A DNA stretch of 18,119 nt from Prevotella sp. (lineage in GTDB: Bacteria > Bacteroidota > Bacteroidia > Bacteroidales > Bacteroidaceae), in NCBI GenBank assembly GCA_017430675.1, contig JAFRMM010000060.1, positions 1 through 18,119 on the forward strand, read 5' to 3'. The position numbers and the translations under genes were made by a program. A model generated the notes under the pieces. That model did not search any database. It saw nothing but the letters and a program-made list of their open reading frames with translations, and was not told the DNA's origin. Of the stretch, positions 6,773 through 14,056 are shown one piece after another (the first letter of the stretch is position 1; every line of letters starts with the position of its first letter).

Positions 6773-8617
6773 CTATTCAACGGTGACGCTCTTTGCGAGG
6801 TTTCTCGGTTGATCAACGTTCTTCCCTTTGCAGACGGCTACGTGATAAGCCAACAACTGCAGGGGGATAGTTGCTACTAACGGCTCCAGACACTCCTGCA
6901 CATCTGGCAGTTCTATAACCTCGTCCGCTACCTTCGAGATGGTGTCGTCACCCTTCGAGACGAGCGCAATCACTCGACCCTGACGGGCCTTGATCTCCTG
7001 GATGTTCGACAGCACTTTCTCATACATCACATTATGCGTAGCAATTACCACCACAGGCATGTCCGAGTCGATCAGCGCGATTGGTCCGTGCTTCATCTCC
7101 GCAGCGGGATAGCCCTCTGCATGGATATAGGATATCTCCTTCAGTTTCAGTGCACCCTCCAGGGCCACGGGATAGGAGAAGCCGCGACCCAGGTAGAGGA
7201 AGTTATGCGCGTATGTAAAGGTACGCGCGAGGTCAGCCACCTTGTCGTTGGTCTGTAGCACCTCGCGGATCTTTACTGGTATCTCACTCAGTCCCTTCAC
7301 GATCTTCAGATACTCATTACGACCAACAGTACCTTTCGCCTCTGCAAGTGCCAGGGCGAACATCGTCAGTACCGTCACCTGACCCGTGAAGGCCTTCGTG
7401 GAGGCCACGCCGATCTCAGGCCCCACGTGGATATACGTTCCCGTATGCGTAGCCCTTGGTATCGACGAACCGATGGCATTACAGATGCCATAGATAAACG
7501 CACCTTTTTCCTTTGCCAACTGTACGGCAGCCAAGGTGTCGGCCGTCTCGCCGCTCTGGGAGATGGCAATCACCACATCGTCCTTCGTCACGACAGGATT
7601 CCTGTATCTGAATTCACTGGCATACTCCACTTCCACAGGTATGCGACACAATGACTCGATAATCTGCTTGCCTATCAGGCCAGCATGCCAGGAGGTGCCA
7701 CAGGCCACGATTACAACGCGCTTTGCGCTTAACAGTTGGCGACGGTAATCGATTAAGGCCGAAAGTGTTACATGATCAGCCTCAACATTTACACGACCGC
7801 GCATACAGTTCGTCAGACACTCAGGCTGTTCAAAGATCTCTTTCAACATGAAGTGTGGATAGCCGCCCTTTTCTATCTGTCCCAGATCAATATCCACAGT
7901 CTTAACCTTCAGTTCCTGTTCCTCACCCAGAATGCTCACCACGTGCAGGTCCTGTCCGCGGCGGATCACGGCGATATTGCCGTCTTCGAGATAGACCACC
8001 TTGTCTGTGTATTCCACAATCGGACTGGCATCGGAGCCGAGGAAGAACTCGTCGTCGCCAATGCCCACCACCAGTGGACTCTGCTTGCGGGCTGCAATGA
8101 TTTGGTCTGGGTCACGCTTGTCAAGCACGGCGATGGCGTAGGCGCCGATCACCTGATACAGCGCCACCTGTACTGCCGTCAACAAGTCCAGATGCTTGTG
8201 TTCCTTGATATACTCTATCAACTGCACCAACACCTCTGTATCCGTGTCCGACACGAACTGCACGCCCTTGGCCTGCAACTTCATCTTCAGGTCGGCATAG
8301 TTCTCGATGATACCGTTATGGATAATCGCCAGGTTCTTCGATGACGAAAAGTGCGGATGGGCATTACGCGAGGAGGGCTCACCATGCGTTGCCCAACGGG
8401 TATGAGCGATTCCTACAGTACCACTGATGTTCTTGTCGCCACAAAAATCCACGAGGTTATCTACTTTTCCTTTGGTCTTACAGACGTTTAGTTTGCCATC
8501 GTCGTTGATAAGTGCCACACCAGCGCTATCGTAACCACGATATTCCAATCTTCTCAGTCCCTTTATCAATATGGGAAAAGCCTCTTTATTTCCGATATAT
8601 CCAACGATTCCGCACAT
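6773..8617 (-). CDS. glmS: Glutamine-fructose-6-phosphate aminotransferase (isomerizing)
   Basis: Forms glucosamine-6-phosphate from fructose-6-phosphate and glutamine, the entry to UDP-GlcNAc for peptidoglycan and lipid A; cytoplasmic. The product is 614 residues (609 in E. coli). The correct start is ATG at 8617, because the protein must begin Met-Cys-Gly: the cysteine after Met removal is the N-terminal nucleophile of the class II glutaminase domain (MCGIVGYIG, then AHTRWATHGEPSSRNAHPH). A TTG three codons upstream is in frame but would block this. Two SIS sugar-isomerase domains follow (VACGTSWHAG, ISQSGETADT, SIPRATHTGTYI, GRGFSYPVALEGALKLKEIS, EGYPAAEMKHGPIAL) and the C-terminus ends LAKSVTVE as in the family. 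It is a single-gene unit with its own promoter and terminator. The leader of about 25 bases is too short for a glmS ribozyme. Confidence 0.98.
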   Translation of the reverse strand: MCGIVGYIGNKEAFPILIKGLRRLEYRGYDSAGVALINDDGKLNVCKTKGKVDNLVDFCGDKNISGTVGIAHTRWATHGEPSSRNAHPHFSSSKNLAIIHNGIIENYADLKMKLQAKGVQFVSDTDTEVLVQLIEYIKEHKHLDLLTAVQVALYQVIGAYAIAVLDKRDPDQIIAARKQSPLVVGIGDDEFFLGSDASPIVEYTDKVVYLEDGNIAVIRRGQDLHVVSILGEEQELKVKTVDIDLGQIEKGGYPHFMLKEIFEQPECLTNCMRGRVNVEADHVTLSALIDYRRQLLSAKRVVIVACGTSWHAGLIGKQIIESLCRIPVEVEYASEFRYRNPVVTKDDVVIAISQSGETADTLAAVQLAKEKGAFIYGICNAIGSSIPRATHTGTYIHVGPEIGVASTKAFTGQVTVLTMFALALAEAKGTVGRNEYLKIVKGLSEIPVKIREVLQTNDKVADLARTFTYAHNFLYLGRGFSYPVALEGALKLKEISYIHAEGYPAAEMKHGPIALIDSDMPVVVIATHNVMYEKVLSNIQEIKARQGRVIALVSKGDDTISKVADEVIELPDVQECLEPLVATIPLQLLAYHVAVCKGKNVDQPRNLAKSVTVE

Positions 8618-8650
8618 ATAGTACAAGCATGTTTGTGTTCATTATGGGTG

Positions 8651-8682
8651 CAAAGGTACACCTTTTTTATTTTTCATGCAAG
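8651..8682 (-). promoter_or_regulatory. Promoter of glmS
   Basis: The minus strand reads CTTG (8682-8679), 20 bases, then TACCTTTG (8658-8651), an exact TAnnTTTG -7 box with an imperfect -33 box. Expected start near 8644 gives a leader of about 25 bases. Confidence 0.75.
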
Positions 8683-8736
8683 TTTTGGCCTCATTTTTTT
8701 AATAAAGCCACATCGCTTTATTTAAATTTGACAACC

Positions 8737-8809
8737 AGCAAATGAATTAAGTGGCACTTTAGAAAAAACAAGTGGCACTTATCGCGCGATAAGTGCCACT
8801 TAATTTGCT
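8737..8809. repeat. Nested inverted repeat with three copies of AAGTGGCACTT
   Basis: The 11-mer AAGTGGCACTT occurs at 8749-8759 and 8770-8780, and inverted at 8791-8801. The second and third copies form a 32-base perfect palindrome used as the tRNA terminator. The first copy can also pair with the third: AATTAAGTGGCACTT (8745-8759) is the exact complement of 8791-8805, and with a four-base bulge the pairing extends through AGCAAAT (8737-8743) to ATTTGCT (8803-8809). The two folds exclude each other. Confidence 0.8.
8763..8801 (-). terminator. Intrinsic terminator of the tRNA-Asp pair
   Basis: A perfect palindrome with 16-base arms (AAGTGGCACTTATCGC and its complement, 8770-8801) is followed on the minus strand by G and six T (8768-8763). 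It lies 13 bases after the 3' end of the downstream tRNA, and between it and the glmS promoter. Confidence 0.85.
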
Positions 8810-8814
8810 TCTTG

Positions 8815-8888
8815 CGGTGCGTACGAGATTCGAACTCGTGACCTCCTGCGTGACAGGCAGGCATTCTAACCTACTGAACTAACGCACC
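8815..8888 (-). tRNA. tRNA-Asp (GTC), copy 2 in transcription order
   Basis: A 74-base cloverleaf: acceptor GGTGCGT/ACGCACC, D arm GTTC/GAAT, anticodon stem CCTGC/GCAGG with loop CTGTCAC (anticodon GTC), five-base variable loop, T arm ACGAG-TTCGAAT-CTCGT and discriminator G73 as expected for tRNA-Asp. The CCA end is not encoded. It is identical to the copy at 8911-8984. Confidence 0.97.
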
Positions 8889-8910
8889 AGAATGGAGCGG
8901 ATCATAAATG

Positions 8911-8984
8911 CGGTGCGTACGAGATTCGAACTCGTGACCTCCTGCGTGACAGGCAGGCATTCTAACCTACTGAACTAACGCACC
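8911..8984 (-). tRNA. tRNA-Asp (GTC), copy 1 in transcription order
   Basis: Same 74-base sequence as the copy at 8815-8888, anticodon GTC, G73, no encoded CCA. It is the promoter-proximal copy; 22 bases separate the two genes. Identity extends a few bases beyond both ends (80 identical bases, 96 apart), which points to a recent tandem duplication or gene conversion. Confidence 0.97.
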
Positions 8985-9012
8985 AGAAAGCGCCTCTTTC
9001 TCTTAGCGGGTG

Positions 9013-9043
9013 CAAAGGTACGATAAAATCCCGAAACCGCAAA
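9013..9043 (-). promoter_or_regulatory. Promoter of the tRNA-Asp pair
   Basis: The minus strand has TTTG (9043-9040), 19 bases, then TACCTTTG (9020-9013), both exact matches. Expected start near 9006 is about 20 bases before the first tRNA. The promoter sits between the GNAT gene and the tRNAs. Confidence 0.85.
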
Positions 9044-9082
9044 ACATTTTCCACCTTTTTTTAACACGATCCGCAAAAATCG

Positions 9083-9595
9083 TCAAAAAACCTGTTGCAT
9101 CAAGATTGCATCATGGTATCCACTGCCGTCGTAGAGCCAGTCTCTAATCAGGGAGGACTCCTGGTAGCCCATTTTCCTGAACAGTCCGAGGGATGCATCG
9201 TTTCTGGTATCGACGAAGGCGAAGAGTTGGTGCAGGTGAAGCACCTTCACGGCATAGTCGGTAACGGCCGCCAGCACACTGCTGCCATAACCCTGGCAAC
9301 GGAAAGCGTCAAGGATGATCAGTCCAACCTCCGCACGGCAATTGCTGGGATCGAAATTGACGACATCGACGATGCCCACAATCTCACCAACCTGATTCTC
9401 CACCATCATACGGACTTGACGATCGACGTAGATATCATCTGAAGCGTTGGCCACATAGTCGTGAAGCGTATAGCGGGAATAGGGTACGTTAGAGGTGCCC
9501 ACATTCCACAGTCTTACATCGTTCTCAATCCTGTAGAGCAAATCGAGATCCTCAGGCTCTATGGCCCTCAGACGTATTTCTGGAGTATTCATCAT
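9083..9595 (-). CDS. GNAT-family N-acetyltransferase (RimJ/SpeG-like)
   Basis: Acetyl-CoA-dependent acetyltransferase of 170 residues in the Acetyltransf_3 group that includes RimJ/RimL and the polyamine acetyltransferase SpeG. It opens with IRLRAIEPEDLDLLY, has the beta-4 and CoA-loop region AEVGLIILDAFRCQGYGSSV (pyrophosphate-binding Q-GYGSS) and a later FVDTRNDASLGLFRKMGYQ, the usual asparagine-rich helix and beta bulge. Substrate cannot be told: protein N-terminus, polyamine or small amine are all possible. Start is ATG at 9595 or the adjacent ATG at 9592; both overlap the stop of the glycosyltransferase gene, so translation is coupled. It is the last gene of the engB operon; I see no convincing terminator after it, only a five-base stem without a T run. 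Confidence 0.85.
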   Translation of the reverse strand: MMNTPEIRLRAIEPEDLDLLYRIENDVRLWNVGTSNVPYSRYTLHDYVANASDDIYVDRQVRMMVENQVGEIVGIVDVVNFDPSNCRAEVGLIILDAFRCQGYGSSVLAAVTDYAVKVLHLHQLFAFVDTRNDASLGLFRKMGYQESSLIRDWLYDGSGYHDAILMQQVF

Positions 9596-10428
9596 AGGTG
9601 GAGTTTTTTACGGAGAATGTCTATTACGGCGATAGAAGCACGGAAATAGATGGCCATCTTCACTGGCATAGTGTAGAATAAACTCAGATGGCCATAGTGC
9701 TTACGAAAGAAGATAAGCATGGCCTGATAGAAGATATGGACATAGCGATAGTCACTTTTCTGGGTAGATTTGCCCTTATAGTGGATGATGGGATACGGGA
9801 GATACCAATTCTGCCAGCCGCCTTTCAGCAAACGGTAGGAAAGGTCAATGTCCTCACCATACATGAAAAACGCCTCGTCGAGCAGACCGATCTCGTCAAG
9901 GGCCTTCTTACGCAACAGGCAGAAGGCACCGCTGATAACCTCAATCTGCGAAGGCTGGTCCCAGGGCAGATGACTCATGTAGTAGCGCTTCGTGAAGCCC
10001 AGCATCTTCAGACATGACACCCAGGGCGTAGGAATGGCACGGCGCGACTCCGGGGCCAGCGTACCGTCGGCATTGTGCATCATCACTCCTGCCCCACCCG
10101 CCTCTGGATGGGCGTCCATAAAGGCCAACGACTGACGAAGTGTGTCTTCCTCAACGACGGTATCGGGATTGAGCAACAGCACATATTCCCCTGATGACTG
10201 ACGGATGGCGATGTTATTGGCACTGGCAAAACCGAGATTCTCGCTGTTTGCTATCAGATGAACCCACGGATAACGGCTACCAATGACCTCCACGGTATCG
10301 TCAGCAGAGGCATTATCCACCACGAAGACCTCCGTAGCAATGCCCTCCGAGGCTTTCTGCACGCTGTCGAGACACTGCTCTACAAAGGCACGCACATTGT
10401 AACTGACAATGACAATGCTCAGTTTCAT
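9592..10428 (-). CDS. Family 2 glycosyltransferase (rhamnosyltransferase-like)
   Basis: Inverting GT-A glycosyltransferase of 278 residues, resembling the WbbL/rhamnosyltransferase branch. MKLSIVIVSYN opens the Rossmann-like fold, VVDNASADDT (36-45) binds the nucleotide, NPDT (87-90) is the DXD-type metal site, and GEDIDLSYR (191-199) carries the catalytic-base ED motif. The last ~50 residues are basic and aromatic (HIFYQAMLIFFRKHYGHLSL) and probably rest on the inner face of the membrane; no clear transmembrane helix. Donor and acceptor are unknown; cell-surface polysaccharide or lipid-linked glycan is likely. It overlaps the upstream membrane-protein gene by four bases (ATGA) and the GNAT gene downstream, so all three are probably made together. 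Confidence 0.9.
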   Translation of the reverse strand: MKLSIVIVSYNVRAFVEQCLDSVQKASEGIATEVFVVDNASADDTVEVIGSRYPWVHLIANSENLGFASANNIAIRQSSGEYVLLLNPDTVVEEDTLRQSLAFMDAHPEAGGAGVMMHNADGTLAPESRRAIPTPWVSCLKMLGFTKRYYMSHLPWDQPSQIEVISGAFCLLRKKALDEIGLLDEAFFMYGEDIDLSYRLLKGGWQNWYLPYPIIHYKGKSTQKSDYRYVHIFYQAMLIFFRKHYGHLSLFYTMPVKMAIYFRASIAVIDILRKKLHL

Positions 10429-10856
10429 TCCTCAGACGTTTCAGACAGACAACGGTTAAGACTTGGGAACACGAAGGGCAGACAAAGCAGCAGAATCACT
10501 GCCAGATAGCCGAATGAAGTGTTCATATACCAATAATATAATAAGGTGTCAACCACCATCGGCACCTCCAAAATCAACAGACGGATAACGCCCCACTTCC
10601 ACATGGCGGGCTCCTCACGGCTGACAAGATCGCTGTGCACGGCCTTGAACTTAAAAAGCCTCAGCCCCAGGAATGCTGCTCCCAGCGAGACAATTATCAT
10701 CAGCGCAGACAGAAAGAACTCCGACTGTTTGTGTTGTTCCATGACACCAGCATCCAGTATATCCGTCTCATAAAGTAGGATCACCGCTAACGCCATGGCC
10801 GCCAGCAACATATAAATAACAGTCAATCTTTTGCTAATTAATCTCATACTTTTCAT
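10425..10856 (-). CDS. Small four-helix membrane protein of unknown function
   Basis: 143 residues with four likely transmembrane segments at about 12-29, 47-67, 89-108 and 116-131, a basic N-terminus (MKSMRLISKR) and an acidic C-terminal tail (SETSEE). By the positive-inside rule the N-terminus is probably cytoplasmic. I recognise no catalytic motif and no named family. The ATG at 10856 directly abuts the recR stop (TAAATG) and the gene overlaps the glycosyltransferase start by four bases, so it may assist that enzyme at the membrane; this is inference from position only. A second ATG three codons in would also serve. Confidence 0.8.
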   Translation of the reverse strand: MKSMRLISKRLTVIYMLLAAMALAVILLYETDILDAGVMEQHKQSEFFLSALMIIVSLGAAFLGLRLFKFKAVHSDLVSREEPAMWKWGVIRLLILEVPMVVDTLLYYWYMNTSFGYLAVILLLCLPFVFPSLNRCLSETSEE

Positions 10857-11474
10857 TTATTTCTCTTCAAATAATGTACGGTTTGTTATGGAGCGCCCCA
10901 AAGTCACCTCATCAGTATATTCCAGTTCGTTGCCGACAGCGACCCCCCTGGCAATTACGCTGACCCTGACATCATGGCCAGTCAGTTTGCGATAGATATA
11001 AAAGTTTGTCGTGTCACCTTCCATCGTGGGACTAAGTGCCAGGATTACCTCCTGCACCCCACCTGCCTTGACACGCTCAATCAACGAGTCTATCTCGATA
11101 TCACCTGGCCCTATGCCGTCCATCGGCGAGATAATGCCGCCCAGCACATGATAGAGACCATGGAACTGCTGGGTATTCTCAATGGCCATCACATCCTGGA
11201 TATTTTCCACGACACAGACGGTGGTGGAATCACGACGAGGGTCAGCACAGATAGGACAGACATCTGAATCGCTGATATTGTGGCAGGTGCGGCAGTATTT
11301 CACCTCATGCTTCAGACGATGGACAGCCTCAGCGAACTGTTCCACCTCCGTATCCTCCTGACGGAGCATCCACAGTACCAGTCTGAGTGCCGTCTTACGC
11401 CCGATGCCAGGCAGTTTCGAGAACTCCGAGACGGCCTTTTCAAGCAGTTGCGAGGGGTATTGTTGTTGTATCAT
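10857..11474 (-). CDS. recR: Recombination mediator RecR
   Basis: RecR of 205 residues (about 200 in the family), which with RecO and RecF loads RecA on single-stranded gaps. The helix-hairpin-helix region has [20 protein letters not shown], the C4 zinc finger uses Cys61, Cys64, Cys73 and Cys76 ([16 protein letters not shown]), the Toprim domain begins [14 protein letters not shown], and the C-terminal RecR signature includes [20 protein letters not shown]. It starts 16 bases after the ABC-F gene and its stop touches the next start, so it is an internal gene of the engB operon. No dnaX or YbaB gene is next to it, unlike in many Proteobacteria and Firmicutes. Confidence 0.98.
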   Translation of the reverse strand: MIQQQYPSQLLEKAVSEFSKLPGIGRKTALRLVLWMLRQEDTEVEQFAEAVHRLKHEVKYCRTCHNISDSDVCPICADPRRDSTTVCVVENIQDVMAIENTQQFHGLYHVLGGIISPMDGIGPGDIEIDSLIERVKAGGVQEVILALSPTMEGDTTNFYIYRKLTGHDVRVSVIARGVAVGNELEYTDEVTLGRSITNRTLFEEK

Positions 11475-11490
11475 CCTATATCTTCACTTT

Positions 11491-13281
11491 TCAATTCTCT
11501 ATCTCGCTCAACTCCAGCCAACGCATAGACTTCTCATCGAGTTCGTCCTTCAGCAGAGGAAGGCGCTTACTCTTCTCCGTCAGTTCATCCACAGAGAGCA
11601 TACCACTGCAGAGAGCCTCCTCCAGCAAACGCTGTTCCTCCTCTAAGGCAGCAATCTCATGTTCCAGCCGCTCAAACTCACGCTTCTCCTTATAAGAGAG
11701 TTTCCGCCTGGTTTCCCTCGGATTACCAGCCGTGCTAGCATGGCTGGTATTACTGGAATGGATAGTCAGGCTGATTATTTCTTTCGGCTGAAGAGTGTTC
11801 CACTGACGGTACTGTGTGTAGTTGCCAGGGAAGTCCTTGATCTCACCATCACCCTTGAACACCAGCAGATGATCTACCACCTTATCCATAAAATAGCGGT
11901 CATGACTGACAACGATCACGCAACCAGGGAAATCCTGCAAGTATTCCTCCAGGATCTGTAGGGTGACAATGTCGAGATCGTTCGTCGGCTCATCGAGCAC
12001 AAGGAAATTCGGATTCTTCATCAGCACAGTACAGAGATAAAGTTTCCGTCTCTCGCCACCACTCAGTTTATACACATAGTTATGCTGCTGCTCAGGCGTG
12101 AAGAGGAAATACTGCAGGAACTGAGAGGCGGTGAAATACCTGCCACCCCCCATGTCGATATACTCAGCGATGTTCTTCACGACGTCGATGACCTTCTGCT
12201 GCTCATCAAACTGCAACCCCTCCTGTGAGAAATAGCCGAAGCGTATGGTATCACCGATGTCAAAGCGTCCACCATCGATGGACTCCATGCCCAGAAGCAT
12301 ACGAATAAACGTAGATTTGCCTGTACCATTATTACCCACGATACCCATCTTCTCAAAACGAGAGAAATTGTAATAGAAGTCCTTCAGGATGACCTTGTCA
12401 CCAAAGGCCTTGGAGACATACTGGCACTCAAATATCTTACTGCCAATATAAACATTGCGGGACTTCAGTCTGATCTGCCGTTCCTCGATCCGTTGCTTAG
12501 CCACCTTCTCAAGTTCATAGAAGGCCTCTTCACGGTAACGGGCCTTATGTCCACGGGCCTGCGGCATCCGTCGCATCCATTCCAACTCCGTACGATAGAG
12601 GTTGTTCGCACGGGCTATCTCTGCCCTGCGGTTGTCAATACGTTCCTGCCGTTTTTCCAGATAGTAACTGTAATTGCCGCGATAGGTATAGATGGTCTGA
12701 TCGTCGAGTTCCAAGATCACAGAGCATACCCTATCAAGAAAGAAACGGTCATGCGTCACCATGAGCAGTGTCTTGTTACCACGGTTCAGAAATCCCTCCA
12801 ACCATTCGATCATCTCCAGATCCAGATGATTCGTCGGCTCATCGAGAATCAGCAGGTCAGGATCAGTAATGAGCACATTGGCCAGTGCCACGCGCTTCTG
12901 CTGTCCACCACTGAGTTGCCCCATTGGCTGCAGCATATCGCGAATCTTCAGTTGCGTCAGGACCTGTTTGGCTTTCAGAACCTTCTCTGGATCGCCCCGA
13001 TGGTTAAAACAGGCATCGAGCACACTCTCCGCAGGGTCAAAGACGGGCGACTGTTCCAGCATACCCACCTTCAAGTCACGACGGAAGATAATCTCTCCTG
13101 AATCATATCCCTCCTTACCTGAAAGCACAGACAACAGCGTCGATTTCCCCATACCGTTCTTGGCAATCAGTCCCACCTTCTGCCCTTCGGCAATGGAGAA
13201 ACTGATATCCTCAAACAGTACCAACGAACCAAACGATTTCGTCAAATGCTGTACATCAAGATAAGGGGTATCCTTAGCCAT
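11491..13281 (-). CDS. ABC-F family ATPase (Uup-like)
   Basis: Soluble duplicated ATPase of 596 residues without membrane segments, of the ABC-F class that acts on ribosomes and, for Uup, also on DNA intermediates. Domain 1 has Walker A AKNGMGKST (40-48), signature LSGGQQKR (123-130), Walker B LLILDEPTNHLD (143-154) and switch H177. The interdomain linker (about 210-275) is basic and contains EWMRRMPQARGHKARYR. Domain 2 has GNNGTGKST (316-324), KLSGGERRK (405-413), FLVLDEPTNDLD (426-437) and switch H460. A low-complexity stretch (about 505-525) leads to a C-terminal charged coiled coil (about 528-590), as in Uup. The ATG at 13281 lies three bases after the engB stop. Whether it is Uup or another ABC-F subclass is not certain; an antibiotic-resistance role is unlikely given the housekeeping operon. 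Confidence 0.93.
   Translation of the reverse strand: MAKDTPYLDVQHLTKSFGSLVLFEDISFSIAEGQKVGLIAKNGMGKSTLLSVLSGKEGYDSGEIIFRRDLKVGMLEQSPVFDPAESVLDACFNHRGDPEKVLKAKQVLTQLKIRDMLQPMGQLSGGQQKRVALANVLITDPDLLILDEPTNHLDLEMIEWLEGFLNRGNKTLLMVTHDRFFLDRVCSVILELDDQTIYTYRGNYSYYLEKRQERIDNRRAEIARANNLYRTELEWMRRMPQARGHKARYREEAFYELEKVAKQRIEERQIRLKSRNVYIGSKIFECQYVSKAFGDKVILKDFYYNFSRFEKMGIVGNNGTGKSTFIRMLLGMESIDGGRFDIGDTIRFGYFSQEGLQFDEQQKVIDVVKNIAEYIDMGGGRYFTASQFLQYFLFTPEQQHNYVYKLSGGERRKLYLCTVLMKNPNFLVLDEPTNDLDIVTLQILEEYLQDFPGCVIVVSHDRYFMDKVVDHLLVFKGDGEIKDFPGNYTQYRQWNTLQPKEIISLTIHSSNTSHASTAGNPRETRRKLSYKEKREFERLEHEIAALEEEQRLLEEALCSGMLSVDELTEKSKRLPLLKDELDEKSMRWLELSEIEN
11724..11749. repeat. Near-perfect 26-base palindrome inside the ABC-F gene
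   Basis: TACCAGCC (11724-11731) and GGCTGGTA (11742-11749) flank the palindrome TGCTAGCA (11733-11740); only the single pair 11732/11741 is mismatched. It encodes part of the low-complexity linker before the C-terminal coiled coil. Confidence 0.7.
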
Positions 13282-13284
13282 CTG

Positions 13285-13887
13285 CTATTCCTTCAGGCTC
13301 TTGTTAATCCGGTCAATATAATCGAGAACCTCGTCACGTCCCTGTTTCTTCTCTGCAGAGGTGACAAACATCGGGGGCAGTTCTTCCCAGGTCTCGCTCA
13401 GCACCTTCTGATAGGCCTCCACACTCTGTTTCACTTTTGTGGACGATAGTTTGTCAGCCTTGGTGAACACAATGGCGAAGGGGATACTGCTCGTACCCAA
13501 GAACTGGATGAAGTCAAGATCAACCTTCTGCGCCTCCAACCTGATATCCACCAGTAGGAACACATTCACCAACTGCTCACGCTGCAGGATATAGCCGCTG
13601 ATCATCTGTTCCAGTTTCTGGATCTCATTTTTCGATCGCTTAGCATAACCGTAGCCTGGCAGGTCAACGAGATACCACTCATTATTTATAATAAAGTGAT
13701 TGATGAGCAACGTCTTGCCTGGCGTGGCGGAAGTCTTCGCCAGTTTCTTGTTGTTCGTCAACATATTGATCAGGCTCGACTTTCCCACATTGGAACGTCC
13801 GATAAAGGCATATTCGGGCTTGTTGTCCTTAGGGCACATCGACACCACAGGAGCACTGAGTGTGAATTCTGCTTTCTTGATTTCCAT
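13285..13887 (-). CDS. engB: Ribosome-biogenesis GTPase EngB/YsxC
   Basis: Essential-type GTPase for large ribosomal subunit assembly, 200 residues, usual length. G1 is GRSNVGKSS (30-38), the switch region SATPGKT (53-59) holds the G2 threonine, G3 is DLPGYG (75-80), G4 is TKAD (142-145) and the G5 region is VTSAEKKQG. It is first in the minus-strand operon engB, ABC-F, recR, membrane protein, glycosyltransferase, GNAT. The ATG at 13887 follows a -7 promoter box by about 23 bases and is divergent from rho. Confidence 0.97.
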   Translation of the reverse strand: MEIKKAEFTLSAPVVSMCPKDNKPEYAFIGRSNVGKSSLINMLTNNKKLAKTSATPGKTLLINHFIINNEWYLVDLPGYGYAKRSKNEIQKLEQMISGYILQREQLVNVFLLVDIRLEAQKVDLDFIQFLGTSSIPFAIVFTKADKLSSTKVKQSVEAYQKVLSETWEELPPMFVTSAEKKQGRDEVLDYIDRINKSLKE

Positions 13888-13910
13888 CGTTTTTTTCTTT
13901 ATTTTGGCTG

Positions 13911-13918
13911 CAAAGGTA
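13911..13918 (-). promoter_or_regulatory. -7 box of the engB operon promoter
   Basis: TACCTTTG on the minus strand matches TAnnTTTG exactly. No good TTTG is seen 19-21 bases upstream (the region reads CCAA), so only the -7 element is supported. Expected start near 13904 leaves a leader of about 17 bases. Confidence 0.65.
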
Positions 13919-13936
13919 CAAAAAATATTTGGAAAA

Positions 13937-13968
13937 TTTGGAGAATTGAAAAAGAATCAGTACCTTTG
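13937..13968 (+). promoter_or_regulatory. Promoter of rho
   Basis: TTTG (13937-13940), 20 bases, then TACCTTTG (13961-13968), both exact. It is back to back with the engB promoter; the two -7 boxes are 42 bases apart. Expected start near 13975 gives a leader of about 80 bases. Confidence 0.85.
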
Positions 13969-13986
13969 CATCGTTTTTCAAAACAT

Positions 13987-14005
13987 TGCTTCCATCCGCG
14001 AAGCA
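13987..14005 (+). other. Small stem-loop in the rho leader
   Basis: TGCTTC (13987-13992) pairs with GAAGCA (14000-14005) around a seven-base loop. It is the only clear structure in the 80-base leader. It is not a terminator; a role in rho autoregulation is only a guess. Confidence 0.35.
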
Positions 14006-14056
14006 TTTCCATCACATTTTTTCAATTCAAAGGTAGTATTTATATACTCATTTTAT

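Noticed and set aside
8618..8650. glmS ribozyme or other riboswitch in the glmS leader
   Set aside because: The leader from the -7 box to ATG is only about 25-33 bases and has no structure.
9065..9085. Terminator after the GNAT gene
   Set aside because: Only a five-base stem (ACGAT/ATCGT) is present, followed on the minus strand by an A run and not a T run.
11491..13281. Antibiotic-resistance ABC-F protein
   Set aside because: The domain layout with a C-terminal coiled coil and its place between engB and recR fit a housekeeping Uup-like protein; nothing suggests acquired resistance.
13700..14056. N-terminal extension of rho by 119 codons
   Set aside because: It would be antisense to engB and contain the rho promoter itself; the Rho N-terminal domain starts at ATG 14057.
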